A DNA stretch of 64,000 nt from Paraburkholderia sp. Ac-20340 (GCF_017104965.1 NZ_JAAGPR010000027.1:1-64000); one strand, 5' to 3'; shown: positions 34,203-43,698, counted from the first letter of the stretch. The notes: generated by a model not told the origin, from the sequence alone. Numbers and translations: made by a program.

Positions 34203-35762
34203 ATGGATCGTTTCGTCGGTCACACTGGCACGCGACACCGTTTTGCCATTCTCGCAGCCGTTTGCGTGGCGGCGCTCGCGCTGCCGCTGGCGTTTTCGGG
34301 CGGCGCGGTGGCTACGCCCGCCATTGGCCGCGCGCTCGGATCAAGCGCCAATCCCACAGCGCTCAATTGGATCACCAACGCTTTCATGTTGAGCTTCGGC
34401 AGCCTGCTGATGGCGGCGGGCACACTTGCCGATCGGTACGGCCGCAAGCGCGTGTTCATCTGGGGGCTCGCGGCCTTCGTGTTGTGTTCACTGGGTCTTG
34501 CCTGTGCGCCCACCTTGCTGGCCGTTGACCTCCTGCGCGGCGTGCAAGGTGCGGCGGCGGCCGCCGCCCTCGCAGGCGGCACGGCGGCGCTTGCGCAGGA
34601 ATTCGAAGGCCACGCGCGCACGCGCGCCTTCGGCACACTGGGCGCGACGTTCGGGCTCGGTCTGGCGTTCGGCCCGCTGATCGCCGGCGTGCTGATCGAA
34701 TATGCAAGCTGGCGCGCGATATTTGTGAGTGGCGCGCTCACCTGCATTCTGTCGCTGGTTTTTGGCGCGCGTTATCTGCGCGAATCGCGCGATCCGCACG
34801 CACGCGGCACCGACTGGCCCGGCACGCTGACCTTTACACTCGCACTATCAAGCTTCACCTTCGGTGTGATCGAAGCGCCCCTCCACGGCTGGACGAGTTC
34901 AATCGTCCTTACGCTGCTTACGGCAAGCGTCGTACTGGCCAGCGCGTTCGTCGTCGTGGAATCGCGCAGCACAAAGCCCATGCTCGACCTGTCGCTATTT
35001 CGCTATCCGCGCTTCGTGGGCGTGCAGGTGTTGCCGATCGCCACCTGCTACTGCTATATCGTGCTGCTCGTCGTGCTGCCGCTGCGCATGATCGGCGTGG
35101 ATGGACTGCGCGAGATCGACGCGGGCTGCCTGATGATCGCGCTATCCGCGCCGATGCTGGTGGTGCCGTTTGTGGCGGCCACGCTCACGCGCTGGTTGTC
35201 GATGGGCGTGATTTGCGCAGCGGGGCTCGTGCTGGCCGCCGTCGGTCTGGTCTGGCTTGCCATCGCGCTGCAGGCTGGGCCTTACGCAGCAATGGCGCCG
35301 ATGATCCTGATCGGTATCGGCGCGGCCTTGCCGTGGGGCTTAATGGATGGTCTATCGGTCAGTGTGGTGCCGAAAGAACGTGCGGGCATGGCAACAGGCA
35401 TCTTCAGCACGACGCGCGTTGCCGGCGAAGGCGTGGCCCTTGCAACCGTGAACGCCGTGCTGGCAGTGCTAACGGAAACCCATCTGGCGCAGCGCATTCC
35501 CGCTGATCGAGCGTCGTTGAATGAAGCCGCCGCGCGACTCGCCAGCGGCGATCTCACACAAGCAGCGCATTGGCTTCCCATTGCGAGCACAACGATACTG
35601 CAGCACGCCTACGCAGACGCATTCGCGACCGTGTTAAAAGGCCTCGCAGCGATCACCTTGTTGTGTGCCGCGATCATACTGGTCTTTCTCGGCCCACGCA
35701 GGCGAGACACGGAATCTGAAACGGAACACGGCACGCTAGCGCGGCAGCGCCAGCGCGCGTGA
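34203..35762 (+). CDS. MFS drug-exporter-like transporter (14-helix type)
   Basis: 519 residues, GGAG ribosome site before the ATG. It has about 14 hydrophobic segments, as in EmrB/QacA (DHA2) exporters. WITNAFMLSFGSLLMAAGTLADRYGRKRVFIWGL holds the motif-A sequence (in pieces, about residues 58-92). LLRGVQGAAAAAALAGGTAAL is motif B, and GLAFGPLIAGVLIEYASWRAIF is motif C for antiporters. Likely proton-driven efflux of a small hydrophobic compound. It is divergent from and probably controlled by the LysR protein at 33088-34035. No EmrA or outer-membrane partner is adjacent. Confidence 0.85.
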   Translation: MDRFVGHTGTRHRFAILAAVCVAALALPLAFSGGAVATPAIGRALGSSANPTALNWITNAFMLSFGSLLMAAGTLADRYGRKRVFIWGLAAFVLCSLGLACAPTLLAVDLLRGVQGAAAAAALAGGTAALAQEFEGHARTRAFGTLGATFGLGLAFGPLIAGVLIEYASWRAIFVSGALTCILSLVFGARYLRESRDPHARGTDWPGTLTFTLALSSFTFGVIEAPLHGWTSSIVLTLLTASVVLASAFVVVESRSTKPMLDLSLFRYPRFVGVQVLPIATCYCYIVLLVVLPLRMIGVDGLREIDAGCLMIALSAPMLVVPFVAATLTRWLSMGVICAAGLVLAAVGLVWLAIALQAGPYAAMAPMILIGIGAALPWGLMDGLSVSVVPKERAGMATGIFSTTRVAGEGVALATVNAVLAVLTETHLAQRIPADRASLNEAAARLASGDLTQAAHWLPIASTTILQHAYADAFATVLKGLAAITLLCAAIILVFLGPRRRDTESETEHGTLARQRQRA

Positions 35763-35784
35763 AGTTCGCGTGCGCGTACGAAGA

Positions 35785-36891
35785 TTACGCAGGCTGCACT
35801 TCCCGCTCCCGCTCCAGTTCACGCACGAGCGGCAACACCTTCTTGCCGAAGTATTCGACCTCTTCGATAAAGTGCAGAAAACCCGTGAGCACGAGATCGA
35901 CGCCCACGTCTTTCAGCGCGACGATACGCTGCGCGATCTGCTCCGGCGTGCCGATCAGATTGGTGCGAAAGCCATCGTTGTACTGCACGAGATCCTCGAA
36001 CGTCGACTTCGCCCAGTTGCCCTCGCCTTCGGGCGAGGCCTTGCCCGCCTCCTTCACCGCACTGCCGAACGCCTGCACGGCTTCGACATGCGCATTGCGC
36101 ACGATATCGTCGAGCACCGCGCGCGCCTCTTCTTCGGTATCGCGCGCAATCACGAAAGCATTCACGCCGATGCGAACCCGGTGATTGTTCTGTGCCGCTT
36201 TTGCACGAATATCGTCGATCTGCGCCTTGATGTTCTCGACCGTATTGCCGTTCGTGAAATACCAGTCGGACACGCTCGCGGCATTGTCACGCGCAGCGCG
36301 CGAACTCCCGCCCTGGAATATTTCCGGGTGCGGCTTCTGCACTGGCTTCGGGCTCAGCGTGTACTGGTTGAAGCGGTAGAAGTCGCCCTTGAAGGTGTAA
36401 TCGTCCTGGGTCCAGATGCCGCGCAGCGCGCGAATAAACTCATTCGACCGGCGATAACGTTCGTCATGCTCCAGCCACGGTTCGCCTATCGAGGTGAATT
36501 CGTCCTTGAACCATCCGCTCACGATATTGACTGCAATACGCCCGTTGGAAATATGGTCGATAGTCGAAATCTGCTTGGCCACCACGGCTGGATTCCACGG
36601 CCCCGGCAGAATCGCGGCGATCACCTTGAGCTTTTCCGTGGCGTGCAATAACGCCTGACTAAACGAAACCGATTCGTGCTGATATTGCGCGCCATAACCG
36701 GCGGTAAAGCGAATCTGGCTCAACGCGTATTCGAAACCCGCCGCCTCGGCCGTGCGCGCAAGTTTCTGGTTGTATTCGAGGCTCCAGTCGGTGCGCTGCT
36801 CGATCTTGCTGACGACGAGCCCGCCGCTCACATTGGGCACCCAGTAGGCGAACTTGATGGCGTCGGCAGATGCGGCGGCGTTCTGGCTCAT
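35785..36891 (-). CDS. sfnG: FMNH2-dependent dimethylsulfone monooxygenase-like protein
   Basis: 368 residues, GGGAAACG ribosome site. Bacterial-luciferase-like TIM barrel: FAYWVPNVSGGLVVSKIEQRTDW at the N-terminus, GFEYALSQIRFTAGYG, ILPGPWNPAVVAKQISTIDHISNGRIAVNIVSGW in pieces (about residues 95-130), and EIFQGGSSRAARDNAA near residue 190. The N-terminal pattern and length match SfnG, which oxidises dimethylsulfone to methanesulfinate during sulfur starvation. The neighbouring genes are not other sulfonate genes, so a related alkanesulfonate-type monooxygenase remains possible. A direct repeat upstream (36969-36999) may be a regulator site. Confidence 0.78.
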   Translation of the reverse strand: MSQNAAASADAIKFAYWVPNVSGGLVVSKIEQRTDWSLEYNQKLARTAEAAGFEYALSQIRFTAGYGAQYQHESVSFSQALLHATEKLKVIAAILPGPWNPAVVAKQISTIDHISNGRIAVNIVSGWFKDEFTSIGEPWLEHDERYRRSNEFIRALRGIWTQDDYTFKGDFYRFNQYTLSPKPVQKPHPEIFQGGSSRAARDNAASVSDWYFTNGNTVENIKAQIDDIRAKAAQNNHRVRIGVNAFVIARDTEEEARAVLDDIVRNAHVEAVQAFGSAVKEAGKASPEGEGNWAKSTFEDLVQYNDGFRTNLIGTPEQIAQRIVALKDVGVDLVLTGFLHFIEEVEYFGKKVLPLVRELEREREVQPA

Positions 36892-37302
36892 GATCGTTTC
36901 CCGTGAAAAATGACGAAGTATCGATCACGTCATCTTTCGGGATTTAGCCGCCAGGCTGAACGATTTTGTTCTGCTATGGAAAGCTCGATTTCTGCTATGC
37001 AGTGTTAAAGCAGTGACGCCATCGTGACCGCACCATAACATCCGCTTTCTCAATAATCATGCCTGCCTTCGTTCATCGCACAGAAATGTCCTGATTTTCC
37101 TGATCGAAACACCGGTTTCGTTGCGCGCTCGGTTGACTAACTATCGCAAAATTTGCACGATGCTTTCGTATTCATCACGCAGTCCTTACTGCATGAATCG
37201 CCCGCATGCATCGGTTGCATGAACACAAAAGCATTAGCACGTTTCAGGCAACGGCAAGCGGGGAAAGAAGAGAAGTCGGCTCGACTTTCTCACGGAGTCA
37301 AC
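36892..37302. other. intergenic region between sfnG-like gene and the large exported protein
   Basis: About 410 bases, AT-rich for this genome, shared by two divergent genes. It holds the direct repeat at 36969-36999. A weak TTGACT/CACGAT pair (37133-37161, 17-base spacer) could serve the + strand gene. A frame open from 37153 extends the + strand protein upstream without signal-like features. Confidence 0.4.
36969..36999 (-). promoter_or_regulatory. direct repeat upstream of the sfnG-like gene
   Basis: TTCTGCTATG occurs at 36969-36978 and again at 36990-36999, a spacing of 21 bases (two helical turns), about 80-110 bases upstream of the sfnG-like start. The layout suits an activator dimer binding upstream of the minus-strand promoter. 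Confidence 0.4.
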
Positions 37303-39792
37303 ATGTCGTATGCGAAGAAAAATTTCATCATGCTGGTGGCGGCCATCGCCTGCCTGAGTCTTGTTCCGTTTGTGCGCTACGTGGGTCACCCGAACCTGTC
37401 GCCGCCCAAAACTGAACTCGTTTGGCCTGTGGGTTTCGATACCGAAAGCGAACACGGCGAACTTTATCAACCCGCCATCGAGCAATGGACCGACAAGCGC
37501 ATTCAGGCGCATGCCGCCGTTGCAATGAATGCCAAAAACGAAGCCCCCACTTACGGCGACGTGCGATTTTCGGCCCGCACGCAAAGCGATAAGAAAAGCG
37601 GCAACGTTCATCTGAGCCAGATCGCCATCGAAGGCGTGGACGTGCCCACCGATCCCAACGCCGCCAGCCGCATCCGCTCCGCGCTGCAAAGGCGCATTCC
37701 GCCAGCCGGCCTCACGCTGAGTCAGGACGAACTCATCGCTCAACAACGCATTGCGCAATCGGAACATGTGCCCACGCAAAACGCCGTGCCACAAATCCTG
37801 TTCGCCAGTTCGCCGACCTTGCTCGTACTCGTGGATGGCGATCCTGCATGGCGCAAGATCGGCAGCAGTGGGATCGAGCGCGCCATCAACGCGCGCGCGA
37901 TGTTGTTGCGCGATTCCAATGGCGCGTTCTATCTGCACGCAGCCGGTTACTGGTATCGATCCGATACGGCCGGTTCAAGCTGGGCGCAAAGCGCACACAC
38001 GCCGCAACCGGTGATCGAAGCCGCCAGCGAAACGGCCACCACCACTGCCGCCGATCCCATGTTGCCCAGCGACGGCGTCACGCCCGCACGCGCGCCAGCC
38101 ATCCTCATGACGACACAATCTGCCGAATTGATTGTGACGAACGGCGCTCCGCAGTTTGTCGCGCTCGAAGGCACGAAGCTGCTGACGCTCGCGAACGCAG
38201 ATCATGCGGTGTTTCTCGATCCCGTCACACACACTAACTATCTGCTGCTTTCAGGACGCTGGTTCAGCGCGCCGCAATTATCCGGCCCCTGGCAATATGT
38301 GCCCGGCAGCGAGTTGCCGCCGGATTTCGCGAAGATCGCGCAGCAGGATTCCCAGGCGGATGTGCTCGCCGCCGTGCCGGGCACGCCGCAAGCCCGAGCA
38401 TCGGCGATCGCTGCGACGATACCTAAAACCGCGACCGTTTCGCGAAGCAAAGCGACACTGACCGTGCATTACGACGGCAAACCGGCGTTCGCGCCCATCG
38501 CGGGCACGTCGCTTCAATACGCGGTCAACAGCGCAACGCCCATCATCAGGACTGCTGGAGGTTCTTATTACGCTGTGAGTAACGGCGTATGGTTCGTCTC
38601 GCCGACGCCTACGGGTATGTGGACGGTAGCCATCTCCGTTCCCGCCGCGATCTATACGATTCCGCCTGGCTCACCGCTCTACTATGTGACTTTCGTGCGT
38701 ATTTATAAGGTCACGCCTGATGTCGTCGTTATGGGCTATACGCCGGGCTATCTCGGTGTCGTGGTCAGCGCCGATGGCACGGTCGTCTACGGCACCGGTT
38801 ATGTCTATACGCCTTACGTTGGCGCGGTGTACTACGGCTATCCCGTCACCTATGGATACGGCGCGAGCGTCGCCTGGAGCGCGGTTGAAGGCTTCGCATT
38901 CGGTTTCGCAGCAGGCGCGATCTGGGGCGCAGCCGCGCCGTATTGGGGCCCTTACTGGCACTACGGCCCCTACTGCTGGAACTACGCCAATATCAGCCAC
39001 GCGAACTTCTACGGCCGTTGGGGCGAGGCCAGCGTCACGCACGCAGCGGGATGGAATCCGTGGACCGGCACAAGTTGGGCCGCATCACGCGGATATGGCT
39101 TTAATCCGCACACCGGCGCACGTTATTACGGCGGCCGCGCGGGCGCGTACAACCCTTATAGCGGCGATTACGCAGCAGGCCGCCGGGGCGCTTTCTACAA
39201 TCCGTCGACCGGCATGTCAGGCGTCGCGCGCGGCGGCATCACCGGCAATCGCTACAGCGGCGACTACACAGCCGGCAGACAGGTGGCCGGTTATAACGCG
39301 CGAACCGGCCGCGCGGGCGTGGCCGAATTCGACATCAGCGGCAACATTCATAACGGCGACTTCAGCACGAACAGCAAGGGCATTGTGGTGAACCGGCGCA
39401 CGAATAGTGGTGTGGCGTGGGACAACGGCAAGATCGTCGTCGATCACGACGGCCATATCCATACGCACACGCCTGGCGGCAGCACGGCGCCTGCGCTCAG
39501 CGAACAACGCAAAACAGCGTCGGCCAGTTTGCAGCGGCTGGGACAATCGGCGCAACGCAGCCCGGCTCATACGGCTGTCGCCTCAAGCGATCAACGCCGT
39601 GCAACCGCCTCGGCCAGCCTGACGCAACTCAGCCACAACCAGCTCAGCCACGATCAGCTCAGCCACAATCCGCCGCGCGCAACAAACGCGGATAACGTGC
39701 AACGCCTCGCAGGATCGGCCCAGCATCAGCCGGTTAGAACATCCTTCGATTCGCGCCCCGCTCCGCAAGCCTTTCACGGCTGGCGTCGATAA
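37303..39792 (+). CDS. large exported Tyr/Gly-rich repeat protein (carbohydrate-binding family V/XII-like)
   Basis: 829 residues from the ATG at 37303 (ACGGAGTC upstream); 50 open codons lie before it. A membrane/signal segment (FIMLVAAIACLSLVPFV, residues 8-24) is followed by a globular region with three loosely repeated modules of roughly 70 residues, each with a G-x-P-x-F/W start and ending W-(F/Y)-x-S-x4-G-x-W (about residues 165-235, 270-345 and 390-455). Next comes a hydrophobic, Tyr/Gly-rich stretch (about 475-585), then short repeats such as GAYNPYSGDYAAGR and NRYSGDYTAGRQ. The Ser/Gln/Ala-rich tail contains LSHNQLSHDQLSHN. No catalytic motif is visible. It is probably an envelope or surface protein; function is unknown. 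Confidence 0.75.
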   Translation: MSYAKKNFIMLVAAIACLSLVPFVRYVGHPNLSPPKTELVWPVGFDTESEHGELYQPAIEQWTDKRIQAHAAVAMNAKNEAPTYGDVRFSARTQSDKKSGNVHLSQIAIEGVDVPTDPNAASRIRSALQRRIPPAGLTLSQDELIAQQRIAQSEHVPTQNAVPQILFASSPTLLVLVDGDPAWRKIGSSGIERAINARAMLLRDSNGAFYLHAAGYWYRSDTAGSSWAQSAHTPQPVIEAASETATTTAADPMLPSDGVTPARAPAILMTTQSAELIVTNGAPQFVALEGTKLLTLANADHAVFLDPVTHTNYLLLSGRWFSAPQLSGPWQYVPGSELPPDFAKIAQQDSQADVLAAVPGTPQARASAIAATIPKTATVSRSKATLTVHYDGKPAFAPIAGTSLQYAVNSATPIIRTAGGSYYAVSNGVWFVSPTPTGMWTVAISVPAAIYTIPPGSPLYYVTFVRIYKVTPDVVVMGYTPGYLGVVVSADGTVVYGTGYVYTPYVGAVYYGYPVTYGYGASVAWSAVEGFAFGFAAGAIWGAAAPYWGPYWHYGPYCWNYANISHANFYGRWGEASVTHAAGWNPWTGTSWAASRGYGFNPHTGARYYGGRAGAYNPYSGDYAAGRRGAFYNPSTGMSGVARGGITGNRYSGDYTAGRQVAGYNARTGRAGVAEFDISGNIHNGDFSTNSKGIVVNRRTNSGVAWDNGKIVVDHDGHIHTHTPGGSTAPALSEQRKTASASLQRLGQSAQRSPAHTAVASSDQRRATASASLTQLSHNQLSHDQLSHNPPRATNADNVQRLAGSAQHQPVRTSFDSRPAPQAFHGWRR

Positions 39793-39813
39793 CCCGTGCC
39801 GCGCGCCGCACGC

Positions 39814-40431
39814 TTATTCGCACCCTTGCGGCTTCGCGTTCCAGCGCCGGATCGCGCGGTTTTCGCGATCGAAACCCAGCATGCTGATCGACGCCGTATC
39901 CAGATAGAGATGCGCGCCCAGCAACGCCGAATTGCCGATCCAGCAGCCCGCCAGCACGCGCAGAAAATGCGCGTGCGAAAACACCGCAATCCGGCCGCTG
40001 TCGCCAAGTATCGTCAGCAGCGCATCGACGACACCACGCGCACGCGCTTGAATCTGCGCGAGATTTTCGCCTTGCGGTATCGGCGATTGCCAGACGCTCC
40101 AGTCGGGTTCGGTCTCGCGAATCTCGGCCGTTTTGCGGCCTTCGTAAATGCCGTAATCCCATTCGTGCAGGTCAGCCGACACCACCAGTTGCTCGCCCAG
40201 CCCCGCCAGCTTGCAGGTTTCGATCGCGCGCGACATCGGGCTCGTGAGCACCGCGTCGAAATGCTGCGCGCCCAGCGGCGTCGCCAGCGCGCGCGCCTGT
40301 TCGCGACCATGTTCGGTGAGTCCGATATCGGTGCGGCCCGTGTGCTGCCCGCTGCGGCTCCACTCGGTTTCGCCGTGGCGGATCAGCCAGATTTCGCGGG
40401 TCGTGGAAGGGGCTTTCGATGCTACGGACAT
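39814..40431 (-). CDS. histidine phosphatase family protein
   Basis: 205 residues. Phosphoglycerate-mutase fold: IWLIRHGETEWSRSGQHTGRTDIGL carries the catalytic RHG (His19) and phosphate-binding Arg, followed by AVLTSPMSRAIETCKLAG, the proton-donor region DLHEWDYGIYEGRKTAEIRE, and the second His in IAVFSHAHFLRVLAG. It is likely a small-metabolite phosphatase (for example acting on sugar phosphates or alpha-ribazole phosphate) in the cytoplasm. It ends 22 bases from the convergent exported repeat protein. The substrate is not readable. Confidence 0.85.
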   Translation of the reverse strand: MSVASKAPSTTREIWLIRHGETEWSRSGQHTGRTDIGLTEHGREQARALATPLGAQHFDAVLTSPMSRAIETCKLAGLGEQLVVSADLHEWDYGIYEGRKTAEIRETEPDWSVWQSPIPQGENLAQIQARARGVVDALLTILGDSGRIAVFSHAHFLRVLAGCWIGNSALLGAHLYLDTASISMLGFDRENRAIRRWNAKPQGCE

Positions 40432-40554
40432 GGATGCGCTCCGTGATGGGCAAGGTCGTGCGAAAGCACGCCGTAAGGCCCAACGACATTAACAGGGGAA
40501 CTCATTCTAAGGCAGGCGCGCGCGGGCTGCGGCCGGCATCGACGTTTTCTGCAG

Positions 40555-40595
40555 ACGAAAAAAACCGGCCCTAAGGTCGATGCCTCAAGGCCGGT
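40555..40595 (-). terminator. Rho-independent terminator after cheV
   Basis: Read on the minus strand: ACCGGCC (40595-40589), 18-base loop, GGCCGGT (40570-40564), then TTTTTTT. About 110 bases beyond the cheV stop. Confidence 0.65.
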
Positions 40596-40707
40596 ACGGA
40601 GAGGTTCCATGGCCATGTTGCCGGCGCATGGAACAGAGAGAACCGCTTTTTTACTGCGTAGCGTGTAGTTTTACAGGGTTCTTTGTATCGCTCGGCACGC
40701 GCCGGGC

Positions 40708-41661
40708 TCAGGCCGCCAGCGCCTTGCGGATCGCCGCCGACAATTCCGCCGGCGCGAACTTCGTCACATAGCCATTCGCGCCGGCATTGCGCGCATGCGT
40801 TTCGTTTGCCGCGCCCGTGAGCGACGAATGAATGATCACGGGAATATGCTTCAGGCGCGCATCGGATTTGATCTTGCGCGTGAGCATGAAGCCGTCCATT
40901 TCCGGCATTTCCAGGTCGGTGATGACGAGGGAAATCTTCTGGCGAACCGGCACGTTTTCATGCGCGGCTTCATCGGCGATCTTCAGCAGCATTTGCCACG
41001 CCATTTCGCCGTTCGAGGCGATCACGTGCGGCGCGTCGAGTGCGGTCAGCGCCTGGCCCAGCAGCGCGCGCGCAAAGCCCGAATCGTCGGCGGCGAGAAT
41101 CCGGCCGCCTTCCGTGCGCAGCGCGTCGCCCACGGCTTCCGGCTTGACGTCCTCGTGCTGCTCGGGGAACACATCGCGCATCACCTGCTCGACGTCGAGC
41201 ACTTGCGCAAGACGCGTTTGACCGTCGCCCGCGTCGATGCGCGCGATACCCGTCACATAGCCCGACGTACCGCTCGATTCCGCGCTCAGCACTTCCTTCC
41301 ATTCGAGACGGATGATGTCTTCCACTTCATCGACGGCGAACGCCTGCGTGCCGCGCGAGAACTCGGTCACCAGCAGGATCGCGGGCGGCTTGTCCGAAGG
41401 CGAGCCGATCAGCGATGCAATGTCGATCACCGGAATGATCTGCCCGCGAATATCCACGGCGCCCACCAGATGCGCGGGGGAACCGGCGATCGGCGTGACT
41501 TCGGGCATCGTCACGATCTCGCGGATCTTGAACACATTGATGCCGTACAGGCCACGCCCGGCGCCGGGACGCGCCTCGCCAAGACGAAACAGAAGGAGTT
41601 CTAATCGGTTGTTGCTGGTCAGCGTGGTGCGTTCGTCAACGCCTGGTTGAATCGTCTTCAT
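40708..41661 (-). CDS. cheV: chemotaxis protein CheV (CheW-REC fusion)
   Basis: 317 residues. CheW-like domain about residues 15-165 (LLLFRLGE, YGINVFKIREIV, GAVDIRGQIIPVIDIASLI, QAFAVDEVEDIIRLEWKEV). A receiver domain spans about 185-317, with acidic pair AADDS near residue 191, phospho-acceptor Asp249 in LVITDLEMPEMDGF, and the Lys region NGYVTKFAPAEL. CheV links receptors to CheA and adjusts signalling by phosphorylation. It is next to, but about 190 bases from, a chemoreceptor gene in the same direction. No other che or fla genes are in the window, so the main chemotaxis cluster is elsewhere. Confidence 0.93.
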   Translation of the reverse strand: MKTIQPGVDERTTLTSNNRLELLLFRLGEARPGAGRGLYGINVFKIREIVTMPEVTPIAGSPAHLVGAVDIRGQIIPVIDIASLIGSPSDKPPAILLVTEFSRGTQAFAVDEVEDIIRLEWKEVLSAESSGTSGYVTGIARIDAGDGQTRLAQVLDVEQVMRDVFPEQHEDVKPEAVGDALRTEGGRILAADDSGFARALLGQALTALDAPHVIASNGEMAWQMLLKIADEAAHENVPVRQKISLVITDLEMPEMDGFMLTRKIKSDARLKHIPVIIHSSLTGAANETHARNAGANGYVTKFAPAELSAAIRKALAA

Positions 41662-41852
41662 GGGTTTTGTCTGGTGATTTGCGTCGTCTTGCGCGAGTTT
41701 TCCTGTGCGCCTGCGCTCGGCCGCGCCTGAAAGCTGCGCGATCCGTCCCCGTTCAAACTGCGCCCGCTTTCATGCTGCCTCAATTGTGATAACGGCCGGG
41801 CGCGGCGAAGCTTGAACGGGATGAACCCTGGTTGCCGCTATTCAGTGCGGCA

Positions 41853-43469
41853 TCAGCCCAGACTGGGCTGCAGGCGCTGGCCGGGCTGGCCATGCGGCGC
41901 GCCCGCGAAGGCCTGGCGCGCGGCCTGCGCGAAGCTGAAGACACCCACGGCGCGCTTGAGCGTGTCCGCCTGCTGTTCGAGCGACTGCGCCGCCGCGGCC
42001 GCCTGTTCGACGAGCGCGGCGTTCTGCTGCGTGACCTCGTCCATCTGCGTGACCGCCTGGCTGACCTGCTCGATGCCCTTGCTCTGCTCCTCCGAAGCCG
42101 ACGAAATTTCCGCGACGATATCCGACACGCGCTTGATCGCCTCGCGCACCTGGCCCATCGTGTCGCTCACGCGCCCGGCCTGCTGCGCGCCGCCCTCGAT
42201 CATCGTCACCGACGAATTGATCAGCTCCTTGATCTCGCGCGCCGCCGTGGCCGAGCGCTGCGCGAGGCTGCGCACTTCGCTCGCGACCACCGCGAAGCCG
42301 CGGCCCTGCTCTCCCGCACGCGCCGCCTCCACCGCGGCGTTGAGCGCCAGGATATTGGTCTGGAACGCAATGCCTTCGATCACGCCCGTGATCTCCGAAA
42401 TCTTGTGCGAGCTGCCGCTGATCTGCCGGATCGTGCCGACCATCTCCTGCACGGCCGAATCGCCGCCGCTGGCCAGCTCGTTGGCATTGCCGGCGAGGCC
42501 GTTGGCGGCGCGGGCGTTATCGGCGTTCTGCTTCACGGTCTCGGTGATTTCGGTCATGCTCGCGGCCGTTTCTTCGAGCGAAGCGGCCTGCTCTTCGGTG
42601 CGCGCCGACAGGTCGAGGTTGCCGGCCGCGATCTCGCGCGCCGCCAGCGCCACCGATTCGGTCGAATCCTGAATGCCGCGCACGATGCCCGCAAGCTGGC
42701 CGTCCATGCGCTTGAGCGCACGCAGCAACTCGCCGAATTCACCGCCCGCGCTGGCGTCGATCTCGCTTTCGAGGCAGCCGCCCGCGATCGTATTCGCCAC
42801 CGTGATCGCGCCGTTCAGCGGACGCATGATCACGCGCAGCAGGAATACCGAAGCGGCAAAAGCCACCGCGAGGCCCGCAAGCACGAGCGCGACCGCCACC
42901 ATCAGCGCCACATGGGCGTGGTGCTCGGAGCCGGCGGCGAAAGCCTGCGCTTCGTCGTCGTTGATGGCGATGTCCTGGTTCAACAGATCCTGCAGGTTTT
43001 GCGCGAGCGCGGTGTGATCCTTTTCCAGCTGCAGGCCGCCGTCGTAGTCGCCCGCGTTGTAGCGCTGCATGCTCTGGTTCGAGCCGTCGCGGAACGGCGC
43101 CATGGCCGCGTCGATCTTGTCCGCAATCGCCCGCTCGTCCGCGCCGCTCACGCGCGCCGGATAGTAGTCCGTCCATGCCTTGCTCATCTGCGCGAGGTCG
43201 CGGTCGACGGCCTGGGCCGCCGTGCGGGTCTGCGCCGCATCACGGTTCATGGCGATGCGCGTCAGTTGCAGACGCGCATCGATCGCCGAGGCGCGCACGT
43301 CGCCCAGATCGCGGATCGGCACGACCGTGCCGGAATACTCGTCGAGCACCGTCTGATTCAGCCCCGAAATCGTCGAGGCGCTAAAAGCGCCGATGAGCGC
43401 GATGATGACGACGCAAGTGGCCATCGCCGCGATGATCTTGAAGCGTACCGTTTGCAGCAAACCGTTCAT
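41853..43469 (-). CDS. methyl-accepting chemotaxis protein
   Basis: 538 residues. First membrane helix about residues 11-32 (AAMATCVVIIALIGAFSAST), a periplasmic four-helix-bundle ligand domain to about 185, second helix VALMVAVALVLAGLAVAFAA, then HAMP and methylation helices. The hairpin is AFQTNILALNAAVEAARAGEQGRGFAVVASEVRSLAQRS (in pieces, about residues 368-405), the invariant receptor tip. The C-terminus ends QRLQPSLG with no CheR-tethering pentapeptide. It senses small ligands through the Tsr/Tar-like periplasmic bundle. A sigma-28-like promoter lies 55 bases upstream. Confidence 0.93.
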   Translation of the reverse strand: MNGLLQTVRFKIIAAMATCVVIIALIGAFSASTISGLNQTVLDEYSGTVVPIRDLGDVRASAIDARLQLTRIAMNRDAAQTRTAAQAVDRDLAQMSKAWTDYYPARVSGADERAIADKIDAAMAPFRDGSNQSMQRYNAGDYDGGLQLEKDHTALAQNLQDLLNQDIAINDDEAQAFAAGSEHHAHVALMVAVALVLAGLAVAFAASVFLLRVIMRPLNGAITVANTIAGGCLESEIDASAGGEFGELLRALKRMDGQLAGIVRGIQDSTESVALAAREIAAGNLDLSARTEEQAASLEETAASMTEITETVKQNADNARAANGLAGNANELASGGDSAVQEMVGTIRQISGSSHKISEITGVIEGIAFQTNILALNAAVEAARAGEQGRGFAVVASEVRSLAQRSATAAREIKELINSSVTMIEGGAQQAGRVSDTMGQVREAIKRVSDIVAEISSASEEQSKGIEQVSQAVTQMDEVTQQNAALVEQAAAAAQSLEQQADTLKRAVGVFSFAQAARQAFAGAPHGQPGQRLQPSLG

Positions 43470-43524
43470 ATTCCTCGCCCTTATTCCGGCAACGTTGCGC
43501 CGGTTGTCGACGCACTCCAGCGCT

Positions 43525-43551
43525 TTATCGACACTTTGGGCGAAACAATTA
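43525..43551 (-). promoter_or_regulatory. sigma-28 (FliA) type promoter of the chemoreceptor gene
   Basis: On the minus strand: TAAT (43551-43548), exactly 15 bases, GTCGATAA (43532-43525). Compare the flagellar consensus TAAA-N15-GCCGATAA: three of four and seven of eight positions match. Distance to the ATG at 43469 is 55 bases. Confidence 0.65.
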
Positions 43552-43698
43552 GGCCTTTTCTTCGAATTTTTATTGCGGCTTTCGGCAGAAGATTACGTTG
43601 CTTTCAGAATTAAAAATTAATTTTATTGAAAGCATTTATTAATCAATTGCACAAGCGCGAAGACATTCATTTAATTAGCATTTCGAACTATATAGCGA

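Noticed and set aside
41662..41852. A sigma-28 promoter in front of cheV
   Set aside because: I could not find TAAA-N15-GCCGATAA with acceptable spacing; the nearest GCCGTTAT lacks an upstream box.
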